From the NCBI GenBank assembly GCA_036641395.1, contig JAVWEY010000005.1, forward strand, positions 1-50,805: a DNA stretch of 50,805 nt, read 5' to 3'. The translations under genes and the position numbers were made by a program. This stretch comes from JAVXTH01 sp036641395 (GTDB lineage: Bacteria; Bacillota_I; Bacilli_A; Erysipelotrichales; Erysipelotrichaceae). Below the pieces are notes generated by a model. It made no database searches. It was not told where the DNA came from and saw only the letters and a list, made by a program, of their open reading frames with translations. This document shows, in pieces, positions 7,454-14,765 of this stretch (the stretch's first letter is position 1; every line of letters begins with the position of its first letter).

Positions 7454-8518
7454 ATGGAGAAGATAATTGATATTTTAAAAGAGGCAGTGCTTCAAAATGT
7501 TAGTGATGTTTTTGTAATTGCTGGTTGTCCTTATGCGTATAAAAGAAATGGTGAAGTTGAATATGTTGGAAAAGATATATTAAAACCAATTGATTGTGAA
7601 AATATTATTACTGAAATTTATAAATTAGCGAATCAAAAGAATTTTGAGAAATTTATAATAAGCGGTGATGATGATTTCTCTTTTTCAATGCCACAAGTTG
7701 GTAGATTTCGAGTCAATGCATTTAAACAACGTAATTCATTATCGGCAGCTATTCGAGTCGTACGTTATGATTTACCAAATCCGATTGAAATGCATATTCC
7801 GCGTATCATCACGGATCTATATGATACAAAGAAAGGATTGGTTTTAGTTACTGGTCCTGCAGGTAGTGGTAAATCAACCACACTTGCCTGTATTGTTGAT
7901 GAAATTAATCGACATCGATCAACGCATATTATCACAATTGAAGATCCAATTGAATATCTTCATCATCATAAAAAGAGTATTGTATCACAACGAGAGATTG
8001 CCCATGATACCGTTGATTATTTACATGCGCTTAGAGCAGCATTAAGACAGGCTCCTGAGGTTATCTTGCTTGGGGAGATGAGAGATCTTGAAACCATTAA
8101 TACTGCGGTGACAGCGGCAGAAACAGGCCATTTGATTTTATCTAGTTTACATACAATTGGTGCAGCGAATACGATTGATCGAATTATTGATGTATTTCCT
8201 CCATCAGGGCAACAACAGATAAGAATCCAACTTTCGATGGTGTTACATGCAATTATATCTCAACAATTAGTACCAACAATTCAGGGAGAAAGAATACCTG
8301 TATTTGAAATAATGATTGTCAATAATGCAATTCGCTCACAAATACGCGATGCGAAATCACAACAAATTGAGAATTCAATTTATTCTGGTAAAGCGAGTGG
8401 TATGATTACGATGGATGAAAGTTTATACAATCTTTATGAAGAAGGATGCATTACAAAAGAAACTGCCGTTTTATATAGTTCTCATCCGGATGTTATGAGT
8501 AAAAAAATTAAACTATAA
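7454..8518 (+). CDS. pilT: PilT-family type IV pilus ATPase
   Basis: 354 residues, the normal PilT length. Walker A GPAGSGKST is at 134-142, the Asp box ITIEDPIEYLH follows, a Walker B-like VILLGEMRD lies near residue 203 and the His box SSLHT near 232. The C-terminal AIRSQIRD corresponds to the PilT AIRNLIRE motif, and GMITMDESLYNLYEEGCIT is the usual PilT ending. Family members are hexameric motors that usually retract pili by depolymerisation. It is the only ATPase in this locus, so here it may drive assembly, retraction or both. The ribosome site GAAGAGAGGT precedes ATG 7454. Confidence 0.9.
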   Translation: MEKIIDILKEAVLQNVSDVFVIAGCPYAYKRNGEVEYVGKDILKPIDCENIITEIYKLANQKNFEKFIISGDDDFSFSMPQVGRFRVNAFKQRNSLSAAIRVVRYDLPNPIEMHIPRIITDLYDTKKGLVLVTGPAGSGKSTTLACIVDEINRHRSTHIITIEDPIEYLHHHKKSIVSQREIAHDTVDYLHALRAALRQAPEVILLGEMRDLETINTAVTAAETGHLILSSLHTIGAANTIDRIIDVFPPSGQQQIRIQLSMVLHAIISQQLVPTIQGERIPVFEIMIVNNAIRSQIRDAKSQQIENSIYSGKASGMITMDESLYNLYEEGCITKETAVLYSSHPDVMSKKIKL

Positions 8519-8536
8519 TTGTGAGGGAGGATATAC

Positions 8537-9736
8537 ATGAAGAATATGAATGAAATAATGAAGATAAAAATGTTTAAAGAATTTGTAATTGAATATAAGG
8601 GTGAGACAATTGTTGTAAATGATGTTGCAACACGACAGATGATGAACCTACTAGCAACCCTGGTTTATTATCATCGTAATCCAATCAATAAGGATCGCTT
8701 GGTTGAATTAATGTGGCAAGAGAATGAAAATCCACTCAATGTTATGAAATTCTCAGTATTTCGTTTGCGGAGTTTTCTTAAAGAAATTCCGGTATTTTCT
8801 GATTTAGAATTAATCGTTACCTCAAAAACTGGTTATGAATTCAATCCAGAAATACCAGTTGAAATCGATACGGAAATTGTAGAAGATTGCTGGCATCAAA
8901 TGAATCGAGCAACACAGACAAACAGTGAAACAATTAATAAAGCGAAAAGTATCTTAGATATATATCAAGGTCAATTCCTAGATGGAAATAATGAAGAATG
9001 GGTATTAGGTATTCAAAGTTATTTTCAAAATATGTATGCAAGAGCATTTGAAATATATGCAAGTAACTTATATATGAATAAGAATTATAAAGAATTAATT
9101 GAAGTTTCATATCGTGGCATCGGTTTAGATGCCTATGATGAAGAAGCATATTATTATTATTTAAGTGGTTTAATTGAAGATCAGCAATATCATAAGGCAT
9201 TAACTGCATTTAAAGATGTTCAAAAATTATTCTTACAAGAATTTGGAAGTCCTTTATCTTTAAAACTAAGAAATCTCTACCGTGTAATTATTGCGAAAGA
9301 TGAAGAAGATGAAATTGATATTGACACTTTAAAGGAAAAACTAACAACTGAATTAGATGATGAAGGTGCTTTTTATTGTGAATATGAATTATTCCGTCAT
9401 ATCTATCAAGTTGAATTAAGAAATTCTAAACGTGAAGATAAATCAGAATTCTTAATCGTCTTTGAAATTCGTTGTGAAGGAAGTGATTCTGAACAATTAG
9501 TCGCAATGGAGAAATTAAAAAAAGTGATTCAAGGATCGTTGCGTAAAGGAGATGTATTCTCTAGAATTAATAAGGTACAGTATGTATTATTAATTCCTTG
9601 TAAAGACGTAGAGAATGCACATATGGTCATTCACCGTATCACTTCTGCTTATTATCGTAAGGTTTCAAAAGGTAAGGTAAAATTACATTATCACTTATCC
9701 TCGTTAATAAAATTCGAAGAAAGTAGTAATTTATAA
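8537..9736 (+). CDS. SARP/BTAD-type transcriptional regulator with GGDEF-like C-terminus
   Basis: 399 residues. Residues 8-100 form an OmpR-like winged helix, with NKDRLVELMW as the usual N-terminal strand/helix pattern and NVMKFSVFRLRSFLKE as the recognition helix. Residues about 110-255 match the bacterial transcriptional activation domain with TPR-like repeats (GQFLDGNNEEWV...; HKALTAFKDVQKLF). The last 120 residues recall a GGDEF-type fold (RKGDVFSRINKVQYVLLIPC...) but lack the GGDEF signature, so no cyclase activity is expected. It follows pilT by 18 bases behind GAGGGAGG and ends the pilus-like operon. Direct repeats at its 3' end (see 9732) suggest it activates the next gene. Confidence 0.8.
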   Translation: MKNMNEIMKIKMFKEFVIEYKGETIVVNDVATRQMMNLLATLVYYHRNPINKDRLVELMWQENENPLNVMKFSVFRLRSFLKEIPVFSDLELIVTSKTGYEFNPEIPVEIDTEIVEDCWHQMNRATQTNSETINKAKSILDIYQGQFLDGNNEEWVLGIQSYFQNMYARAFEIYASNLYMNKNYKELIEVSYRGIGLDAYDEEAYYYYLSGLIEDQQYHKALTAFKDVQKLFLQEFGSPLSLKLRNLYRVIIAKDEEDEIDIDTLKEKLTTELDDEGAFYCEYELFRHIYQVELRNSKREDKSEFLIVFEIRCEGSDSEQLVAMEKLKKVIQGSLRKGDVFSRINKVQYVLLIPCKDVENAHMVIHRITSAYYRKVSKGKVKLHYHLSSLIKFEESSNL

Positions 9737-9764
9737 CCAAAATATAACCACAATGTTATATATT
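9732..9764 (+). promoter_or_regulatory. Phased direct repeat and -10: likely SARP binding site
   Basis: TATAACCA occurs at 9732-9739 and again at 9743-9750, a phase of exactly 11 bp. The second copy ends 8 bp before a -10-like TATATT (9759-9764). Two direct repeats phased at 11 bp with the last copy 8 bp from the -10 is the known layout of SARP activator sites. The first copy overlaps the stop codon of the BTAD regulator. A half-site in inverted orientation (GTTATA, 9755-9760) also pairs with the second copy. Confidence 0.5.
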
Positions 9765-9793
9765 ATAGTTAGATAAAGTTGGAGGCTAGGATT

Positions 9794-10132
9794 ATGAATA
9801 AAAATTCATCAATAAAAACTCCGGTAATTTCATTATATTTTGATAAGATTGAACAAAATGCTGATGGAACGTATACCGTATATTGGGGTTATAATAACCG
9901 CGATGTTAGACGGCTTGAATTAAGTGATAGTGACTCTTATTTATATGTTCGCAAAGGCGGAGCCATCACTTATCCTTCAAAGCCACCTACTGTATTTAAA
10001 CCAGGAAATCATTCAAATTGTTTTAAAACAATAATTTTAGAAAATACCGATTTAGTTTGGAAAGTAAAGAAAGCATGGAAACAATTAAGTTATAAAGAAT
10101 GTCAACAGATGTACCAAGATCAAATGGCATAA
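9794..10132 (+). CDS. Stand-alone surface-type beta domain protein, unknown function
   Basis: 112 residues, no signal peptide and no membrane helix. ATG 9794 is used because TTGGAGG precedes it; an in-frame TTG at 9779 lies in the ribosome site. The core (NADGTYTVYWGYNN ... KPPTVFKPGNHSNCFK ... DLVWKV) looks like the short beta-sandwich unit repeated in large secreted bacterial proteins (pattern DGTY-x-FGYNN ... PTTFxPGxx ... LVWTL). Here a single copy is encoded as a cytoplasmic-looking protein. It follows the BTAD regulator gene and sits behind its presumed binding site. No function can be given; the domain likeness is from memory of the pattern and needs a profile search. Confidence 0.55.
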   Translation: MNKNSSIKTPVISLYFDKIEQNADGTYTVYWGYNNRDVRRLELSDSDSYLYVRKGGAITYPSKPPTVFKPGNHSNCFKTIILENTDLVWKVKKAWKQLSYKECQQMYQDQMA

Positions 10133-10133
10133 A

Positions 10134-10162
10134 GCAATTGTATACTCTACAATTGTTTTTTT
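10134..10162 (+). terminator. Intrinsic terminator after the 9794 gene
   Basis: Stem GCAATTGTA/TACAATTGT (one G-T pair) with loop TACTC, then seven T residues. Confidence 0.8.
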
Positions 10163-10171
10163 AATATATAT

Positions 10172-10194
10172 AAAAAAACCTTCTTTCGAAGGTT
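10172..10194 (-). terminator. Terminator of tRNA-Glu
   Basis: On the minus strand the stem AACCTTC/GAAGGTT with a four-base loop is followed by a run of T residues (A7 on the plus strand at 10172-10178). It lies just downstream of the tRNA. Confidence 0.8.
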
Positions 10195-10206
10195 CAAATG
10201 TTTACT

Positions 10207-10282
10207 TGGTGACGCGTACGGGATTTGAACCCGTGAGTGCATGCGTGAAAGGCATGTGAGTTAACCGTTTCTCCAACGCGCC
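10207..10282 (-). tRNA. tRNA-Glu (anticodon TTC)
   Basis: 76 bases with encoded CCA. The 7-bp acceptor stem GGCGCGT/ACGCGTC has one G-T pair; the anticodon loop is CTTTCAC with TTC at 34-36; the T-loop is TTCAAAT closed by ACGGG/CCCGT. All arms pair as expected. It stands alone with its own terminator. Confidence 0.93.
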
Positions 10283-10515
10283 AAGTGCTTTACTATAATA
10301 CCATAAGCAAAAGACTTTGACAACAATTATTTACAAAAATTTTTAAGCAGTTTTTAGGTATCACTTAAAGCGAGGATTATGAAAATATTTAATTAATATT
10401 TTGCTCGTATATTCTAATATTTCTAAACCTATTTAATTTAGAATTATGACTTTAAAAACAAAGGTGTGTTCAATTGATATTTGTTATATAATATAAGAGA
10501 AGTGGAGGTGCTAAT

Positions 10516-11775
10516 ATGCCTTTAGCAGATATATTACGTCCAAGTAAATTAGAAGATGTGGCAGGACAACGACATATTTTAGGACCAGGAAAAGTATTAA
10601 GTAAAATAATTGAAAGTGATATGTTACCAAACATGATTTTTTATGGACCGAGTGGAACGGGTAAAACAACGGTTGCGAAAATTATTGCGAAGCATAGTGA
10701 TAAACAGTTCTTTCGTTTAAATGCGACAACAACTTCTTTAAGTGATATTAAAAATGTAATTGCGGAGAGTGAAACACTCTTATGTAGCAATGGCGTTATT
10801 TTGTTTTTAGATGAAATGCAATATATGAATAAGAAACAACAACAATCTTTATTAGAATATATTGAAAATGGTCAAGTAACTTTAATTGCATCTACTACTG
10901 AGAATCCTTTCTTTTATATTTATAATGCGATTTTATCTCGTTCATCCGTATTTGAATTTAAACAGATAACCAGTGAAGATATGTTACCAATTGTTGATAA
11001 AGCAATTGCTTATTTAATGAAGCAAGAATCGATTCAGATTGAAATTGAAGAAGAAGCTCGTTATCATATTGCGAAGGCATGTGGTGGGGATGCACGTAAG
11101 GCTATTAATGCGATTGAGTTATGTGTGGTGGCGAGTGATTTAATTGATCAGAAAAAGCAGATTACATTAGAACTAGCAAAGCAATTTACGCAACAGAGTT
11201 CAATGAAGTATGATCGAGATGGGGATGAGCATTATGATTTGATGTCAGCATTACAGAAATCAATTCGAGGAAGTGATGCAGATGCTGCTTTATACTACTT
11301 GGCTCGATTTATGTGTGCAAATGATATCATATCGCCAATCCGTCGTTTGTTAGTGATTGCCAGTGAAGATGTTGGTTGTGCTTATCCGCAAGCGATTGCG
11401 ATTGTGAAAGCGTGTTGTGATAGTGCATTACAGTTAGGCTTACCAGAGGCAAGAATACCGTTAGCACAGGCGGTTGTCGTGTTAGCAACGGCACCTAAAT
11501 CAAATGCTAGTTATATGGGAATCAATAAAGCAATGGAGGATGTAATGCAAGGCAAAGGGCGCGGGTTTCCTCGTTGTTTACAAAATAAACATGCGGATGG
11601 AATTGGCAATGCGCAAATGGAACAAAATTATTTATATCCTCATGACTATAAAAATCATTATGTTAAACAACAATATTTACCAGATGATTTAAATGGGACT
11701 CGTTATTATGAATATGGTGAAAACAAAGTGGAACAAGCCGCTAAAGGCTATTGGAGTGGGATTAAAGGTAAGTAG
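10516..11775 (+). CDS. rarA: Replication-associated recombination protein A (AAA+ ATPase)
   Basis: 419 residues, normal for RarA/MgsA. It starts with PLADILRPSKLEDVAGQRHIL, has Walker A GPSGTGKT near residue 44 and Walker B ILFLDEMQ near 95, and contains the family's C-terminal segments (IRGSDADAALYYLARFM, RRLLVIASEDVG, APKSNASYMGINKAMEDV). RarA acts at stalled forks and loads or remodels clamp/SSB complexes. Its ribosome site is GTGGAGGTG. A TATAAT at 10487-10492 could be its -10, but the -35 is weak. The region 10283-10515 holds no gene that I can see. Confidence 0.95.
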   Translation: MPLADILRPSKLEDVAGQRHILGPGKVLSKIIESDMLPNMIFYGPSGTGKTTVAKIIAKHSDKQFFRLNATTTSLSDIKNVIAESETLLCSNGVILFLDEMQYMNKKQQQSLLEYIENGQVTLIASTTENPFFYIYNAILSRSSVFEFKQITSEDMLPIVDKAIAYLMKQESIQIEIEEEARYHIAKACGGDARKAINAIELCVVASDLIDQKKQITLELAKQFTQQSSMKYDRDGDEHYDLMSALQKSIRGSDADAALYYLARFMCANDIISPIRRLLVIASEDVGCAYPQAIAIVKACCDSALQLGLPEARIPLAQAVVVLATAPKSNASYMGINKAMEDVMQGKGRGFPRCLQNKHADGIGNAQMEQNYLYPHDYKNHYVKQQYLPDDLNGTRYYEYGENKVEQAAKGYWSGIKGK

Positions 11776-11783
11776 ACGATTTC

Positions 11784-11812
11784 TTTACATGGGTGTTAAA
11801 GTTTGTTATACT
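11784..11812 (+). promoter_or_regulatory. Promoter of the FemABX gene
   Basis: -35 TTTACA (11784-11789), a 17-bp spacer and -10 TATACT (11807-11812), 37 bases before the start codon. Confidence 0.7.
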
Positions 11813-11849
11813 GAACTGGTTATGGCTAATAGATAAGGATGTGTAATCG

Positions 11850-13076
11850 ATGAATTATCAATTTGTGATGGATCTAAAAGCAGAAGAATTAGATGATTTT
11901 GTTCGAACAAATGAGTATTGTAATATCTTACAATCTTCCGCGTGGGCACTTGTAAAAGAGAACTGGAATCACCTTTATTTAGGAGTAAGAGAGAACCAAA
12001 AATTAGTGGCAACCGCAATGGTTTTAATAAAACAATTACCGCTTGGGATGACGATGTTTTATTTGCCAAAAGGACCAATTCTAGATTATGAAAATCAAGA
12101 ACTTTTATCTTTCTTTATTGAACATTTAAAAGAGATTGCAAAACAACATAAATGTTTATTTATTAAGATTGATCCTAATATTATTAAATATAAGTCAAAG
12201 AGCACAGCATTTAAAGATGCTATTCTTCCAGATGCGAAAAAGGCCGTTGATTCACTAATTGCTTGTGGTTGTATTCATTTAGGCTACAGTAAAGTACTAG
12301 GTGCTACCATTCAACCTAGATTTCATTCAACCGTTTATTTTGATGAGAATGATTTTGAAACTAACTTACCAAAGCATACGAAACGTCATATTCAAACAGC
12401 TAAGAAACGTTTTGTAGAGATAAATCAATCGGATGTTTCTTTAGTAGAAGCATTTACTAGACTTACTAAATGTACTTCTGAAAGTAAGCATATCGCTTTA
12501 CGTGATCAAGGTTATTTCGAACATTTAATGAAAGTCTATGGTGATGATGCTCAATTATTTATTGCTCGTATTGATTTAGATAAATTATTACCATCTAGAA
12601 TAGAGGAATATAATAAGGTAGTGAAAGAATTAGAATCAATGAGTGATCCTAATAGTACTGCCTATGTTCAAACCTTAAAAAGAGTAGCTCCTTTAAAGAG
12701 TGAAATTGAAGAATTGAAAGATATCATAAAGAATGAAGGTAGTAAAGTCGATGCTGCAGGTACATTAGCGATTATCTATGGCTCTACATGTGAAATGTTA
12801 TATATGGGAATGGATCGTCGTTTTCAACGCTATATGGCGGCTTATGTATCTCATATTGAACCGATGAAGTGGGCTTTGAGTAAAGGCTGTAAAACATGTA
12901 ATATGGGCGGAGTAGAAGGGACTTTGGATGATGGACTAACAAAGTTCAAAGATAACTTTAACCCAATGATTGTTGAGTTTGTTGGTGAGTTTGAATTACC
13001 TGTTAATAAACTACTTTATCGAGCAGCTCATATTGCCTTTAATTTAAGAAAGAAAATAGTAAATCATCACGCTTAA
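11850..13076 (+). CDS. FemABX-type aminoacyl-tRNA-dependent peptidoglycan transferase
   Basis: 408 residues, the family's usual length. The N-terminal GNAT-like fold begins EYCNILQSSAWALVKENW; RFHSTVYFDENDFETNLPKHTKRHIQTAKKR is the typical central segment; GSTCEMLYMGMDRRFQRYMAAYVSHIEPMKWALSKGCK is the second GNAT fold. A charged helical insert (about 245-300, RIEEYNKVVKELES...SEIEELKDII) corresponds to the coiled-coil arm of FemA/MurM proteins. These enzymes add amino acids from aminoacyl-tRNA to lipid II to make the interpeptide bridge. Which amino acid is added cannot be told. Own promoter and terminator, so it is monocistronic. Confidence 0.9.
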   Translation: MNYQFVMDLKAEELDDFVRTNEYCNILQSSAWALVKENWNHLYLGVRENQKLVATAMVLIKQLPLGMTMFYLPKGPILDYENQELLSFFIEHLKEIAKQHKCLFIKIDPNIIKYKSKSTAFKDAILPDAKKAVDSLIACGCIHLGYSKVLGATIQPRFHSTVYFDENDFETNLPKHTKRHIQTAKKRFVEINQSDVSLVEAFTRLTKCTSESKHIALRDQGYFEHLMKVYGDDAQLFIARIDLDKLLPSRIEEYNKVVKELESMSDPNSTAYVQTLKRVAPLKSEIEELKDIIKNEGSKVDAAGTLAIIYGSTCEMLYMGMDRRFQRYMAAYVSHIEPMKWALSKGCKTCNMGGVEGTLDDGLTKFKDNFNPMIVEFVGEFELPVNKLLYRAAHIAFNLRKKIVNHHA

Positions 13077-13102
13077 AAGTTATCTTAATGATAACTTTTT
13101 TA
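13075..13102 (+). terminator. Intrinsic terminator after the FemABX gene
   Basis: AAAAGTTATC/GATAACTTTT stem with a five-base loop running into a T-tract. The stem starts within the stop codon region. Confidence 0.85.
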
Positions 13103-13119
13103 ATTACGCTTTTTCTTTA

Positions 13120-13131
13120 GAAAACGTTTTC
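13120..13131 (+). promoter_or_regulatory. LacI/CcpA-type operator O1
   Basis: GAAAACGTTTTC is a perfect 12-bp palindrome with the central CG of LacI-family sites. It lies about 43 bp upstream of the -35 of the galT promoter. It could be bound by the LacI-family regulator encoded in this operon or by CcpA. Confidence 0.6.
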
Positions 13132-13173
13132 ATTAATAAACCTAAAAAGAGATAAAAATTCACCATTTTACGC

Positions 13174-13202
13174 TTTACAAGTTAATAGAAAACGTTTACA
13201 AT
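13174..13202 (+). promoter_or_regulatory. gal operon promoter
   Basis: -35 TTTACA (13174-13179), spacer 17 bp, -10 TACAAT (13197-13202). Transcription would start near 13209, giving a leader of about 55 bases to ATG 13264. Confidence 0.65.
13188..13199 (+). promoter_or_regulatory. LacI/CcpA-type operator O2 on the promoter
   Basis: GAAAACGTTTAC, one mismatch from a perfect palindrome. It covers the spacer and the first bases of the -10, the place for a simple repressor. Confidence 0.65.
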
Positions 13203-13212
13203 AAAATTATTG

Positions 13213-13224
13213 GTAAGCGGTTGC
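13213..13224 (+). promoter_or_regulatory. LacI/CcpA-type operator O3 in the leader
   Basis: GTAAGCGGTTGC, a weaker version of the same motif, just downstream of the expected transcription start. Centre-to-centre spacing is 25 bp to O2 and 93 bp to O1. The layout would allow looping or cooperative repression. Confidence 0.5.
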
Positions 13225-13263
13225 AATATCATTTATTGTAATCATGGGGAAAGAGGAACGTGT

Positions 13264-14757
13264 ATGATTTCATATGAAATAAATCGTCTATTAAAATTTG
13301 CTTTGGATCATGAATTAATAAGTCAAAGAGATAAAATTTATTGTGCTAATTTATTATTAGATGTACTACAGTTATCACAATATGAGGAAGAAGAAGTAAG
13401 TGAAGTATTAAATCGTGCGGATGATATCCTAGATGCTATGCTTGATTATGCAATTACAAACAAGTTAATTGAAGATACAATTACTCAACGTGATTTATTT
13501 GATACGCGAATCATGAACTGTATTATGCCACGACCTTCTGTAATTAGTGATAAGTTCTGGGATTATTATAAGATTTCTCCACAAAAGGCTACGGATTATT
13601 ATTATAATTTAAGTATTGCATCGAATTATATTAGAAAATCAAGAGTTGAAAAAGATATGAAATGGGTCGCTATGAGTAAATATGGTGAACTAGAAATTTC
13701 AATTAATTTATCAAAGCCTGAAAAGGATCCAAAAGAAATCGCAAAAGCTAAATTGGTGAAAGCGACTACTTATCCAAAATGTGCAATCTGTAAAGAGAAT
13801 GAAGGCTTTGCTGGTAATTTAAAACTAGCAGCAAGAGAAAGTCATCGTTTAATTCCATTACAACTAAGTAAGGAAGATTGGTATCTACAATATTCACCTT
13901 ATGTATATTATAATGAGCATTGTATTATTTTAAACAGTGAACATAAGGATATGATAATTGATCGAAAAGGATTCGCTAATTTACTTGAGTTTCTAGATTA
14001 TTTCCCTCATTATTTTATTGGTTCAAATGCTGATTTACCAATTGTTGGAGGTTCCATCTTAACTCATGATCATTATCAAGGTGGCTGTTATACGATGCCA
14101 ATTATGAAGGCAAAGGTTATCAAAAGATATGAACTAAATAAGTACCCTGATGTTGAAATTGAGCATATATATTGGCCACTAACAACACTTCGTATCACAG
14201 CTAAAAATAAAGATACTTTAATTGATTGTAGTGACCACATTTTAAATAAATGGCGTAATTATAGTGATGAATCATTACAGATATATGCAACTAGTAGTGG
14301 AGAGAGACATAATACGATTACGCCAATCGCAAGAAAAAAAGATGATCTTTATGAACTAAATTTAGTATTGAGGAATAATAAAACTAGTGTTGATTATCCT
14401 TTAGGAATCTTTCATCCACATCAAGAAGTTCATCATATAAAGAAAGAAAACATTGGTGTAATTGAAGTAGCAGGTCTTGCCATTCTTCCGGCTCGATTAA
14501 AAGATGAATTACAAATTATACGAAAAGAATTAAATGGTGATACTTTTTCGAAAGAAGAAGGATTATTAATTGATAAACATAAGGATTGGATCAAAGAATT
14601 AAAAGAAAAAAGAAGTAAGGATATGAGTACTGATTTAATGGATTTTCTGAAAGCAGAAATTGCGATTCGTTTTCAAAAAGTTTTAGAAGACTGTGGGGTA
14701 TTTAAATTTAATGAAGAAGGTGTTTTGGGGTTAGAAAGATTTATTGAAATCTTATAG
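13264..14757 (+). CDS. galT: UDP-glucose--hexose-1-phosphate uridylyltransferase (Firmicutes type)
   Basis: 497 residues, the long GalT family 2 found in Bacillota rather than the 350-residue HIT type. Family segments seen include the RDLFDTRIMNCIMPRPS opening, AICKENEGFAGNLKLAARESHRLIPL, the catalytic-region GSILTHDHYQGGCYTMPI with spaced His residues, and FHPHQEVHHIKKENIGVIEVAGLAILPARL. It converts galactose-1-phosphate and UDP-glucose into UDP-galactose and glucose-1-phosphate. ATG 13264 has AAAGAGG 7 bases before it; an in-frame GTG at 13210 lies at the transcription start. It heads the gal operon, controlled by O1-O3. No galE lies in the window, so the epimerase must be elsewhere. Confidence 0.93.
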   Translation: MISYEINRLLKFALDHELISQRDKIYCANLLLDVLQLSQYEEEEVSEVLNRADDILDAMLDYAITNKLIEDTITQRDLFDTRIMNCIMPRPSVISDKFWDYYKISPQKATDYYYNLSIASNYIRKSRVEKDMKWVAMSKYGELEISINLSKPEKDPKEIAKAKLVKATTYPKCAICKENEGFAGNLKLAARESHRLIPLQLSKEDWYLQYSPYVYYNEHCIILNSEHKDMIIDRKGFANLLEFLDYFPHYFIGSNADLPIVGGSILTHDHYQGGCYTMPIMKAKVIKRYELNKYPDVEIEHIYWPLTTLRITAKNKDTLIDCSDHILNKWRNYSDESLQIYATSSGERHNTITPIARKKDDLYELNLVLRNNKTSVDYPLGIFHPHQEVHHIKKENIGVIEVAGLAILPARLKDELQIIRKELNGDTFSKEEGLLIDKHKDWIKELKEKRSKDMSTDLMDFLKAEIAIRFQKVLEDCGVFKFNEEGVLGLERFIEIL

Positions 14758-14765
14758 AGGCGATT

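Noticed and set aside
7454..8518. ATPase as ComGA of a competence operon
   Set aside because: The AIRSQIRD and GMITMDESL motifs are those of PilT, and the usual comG gene order is not seen.
9378..9733. Active diguanylate cyclase domain
   Set aside because: The GGDEF signature and metal-binding residues are not seen.
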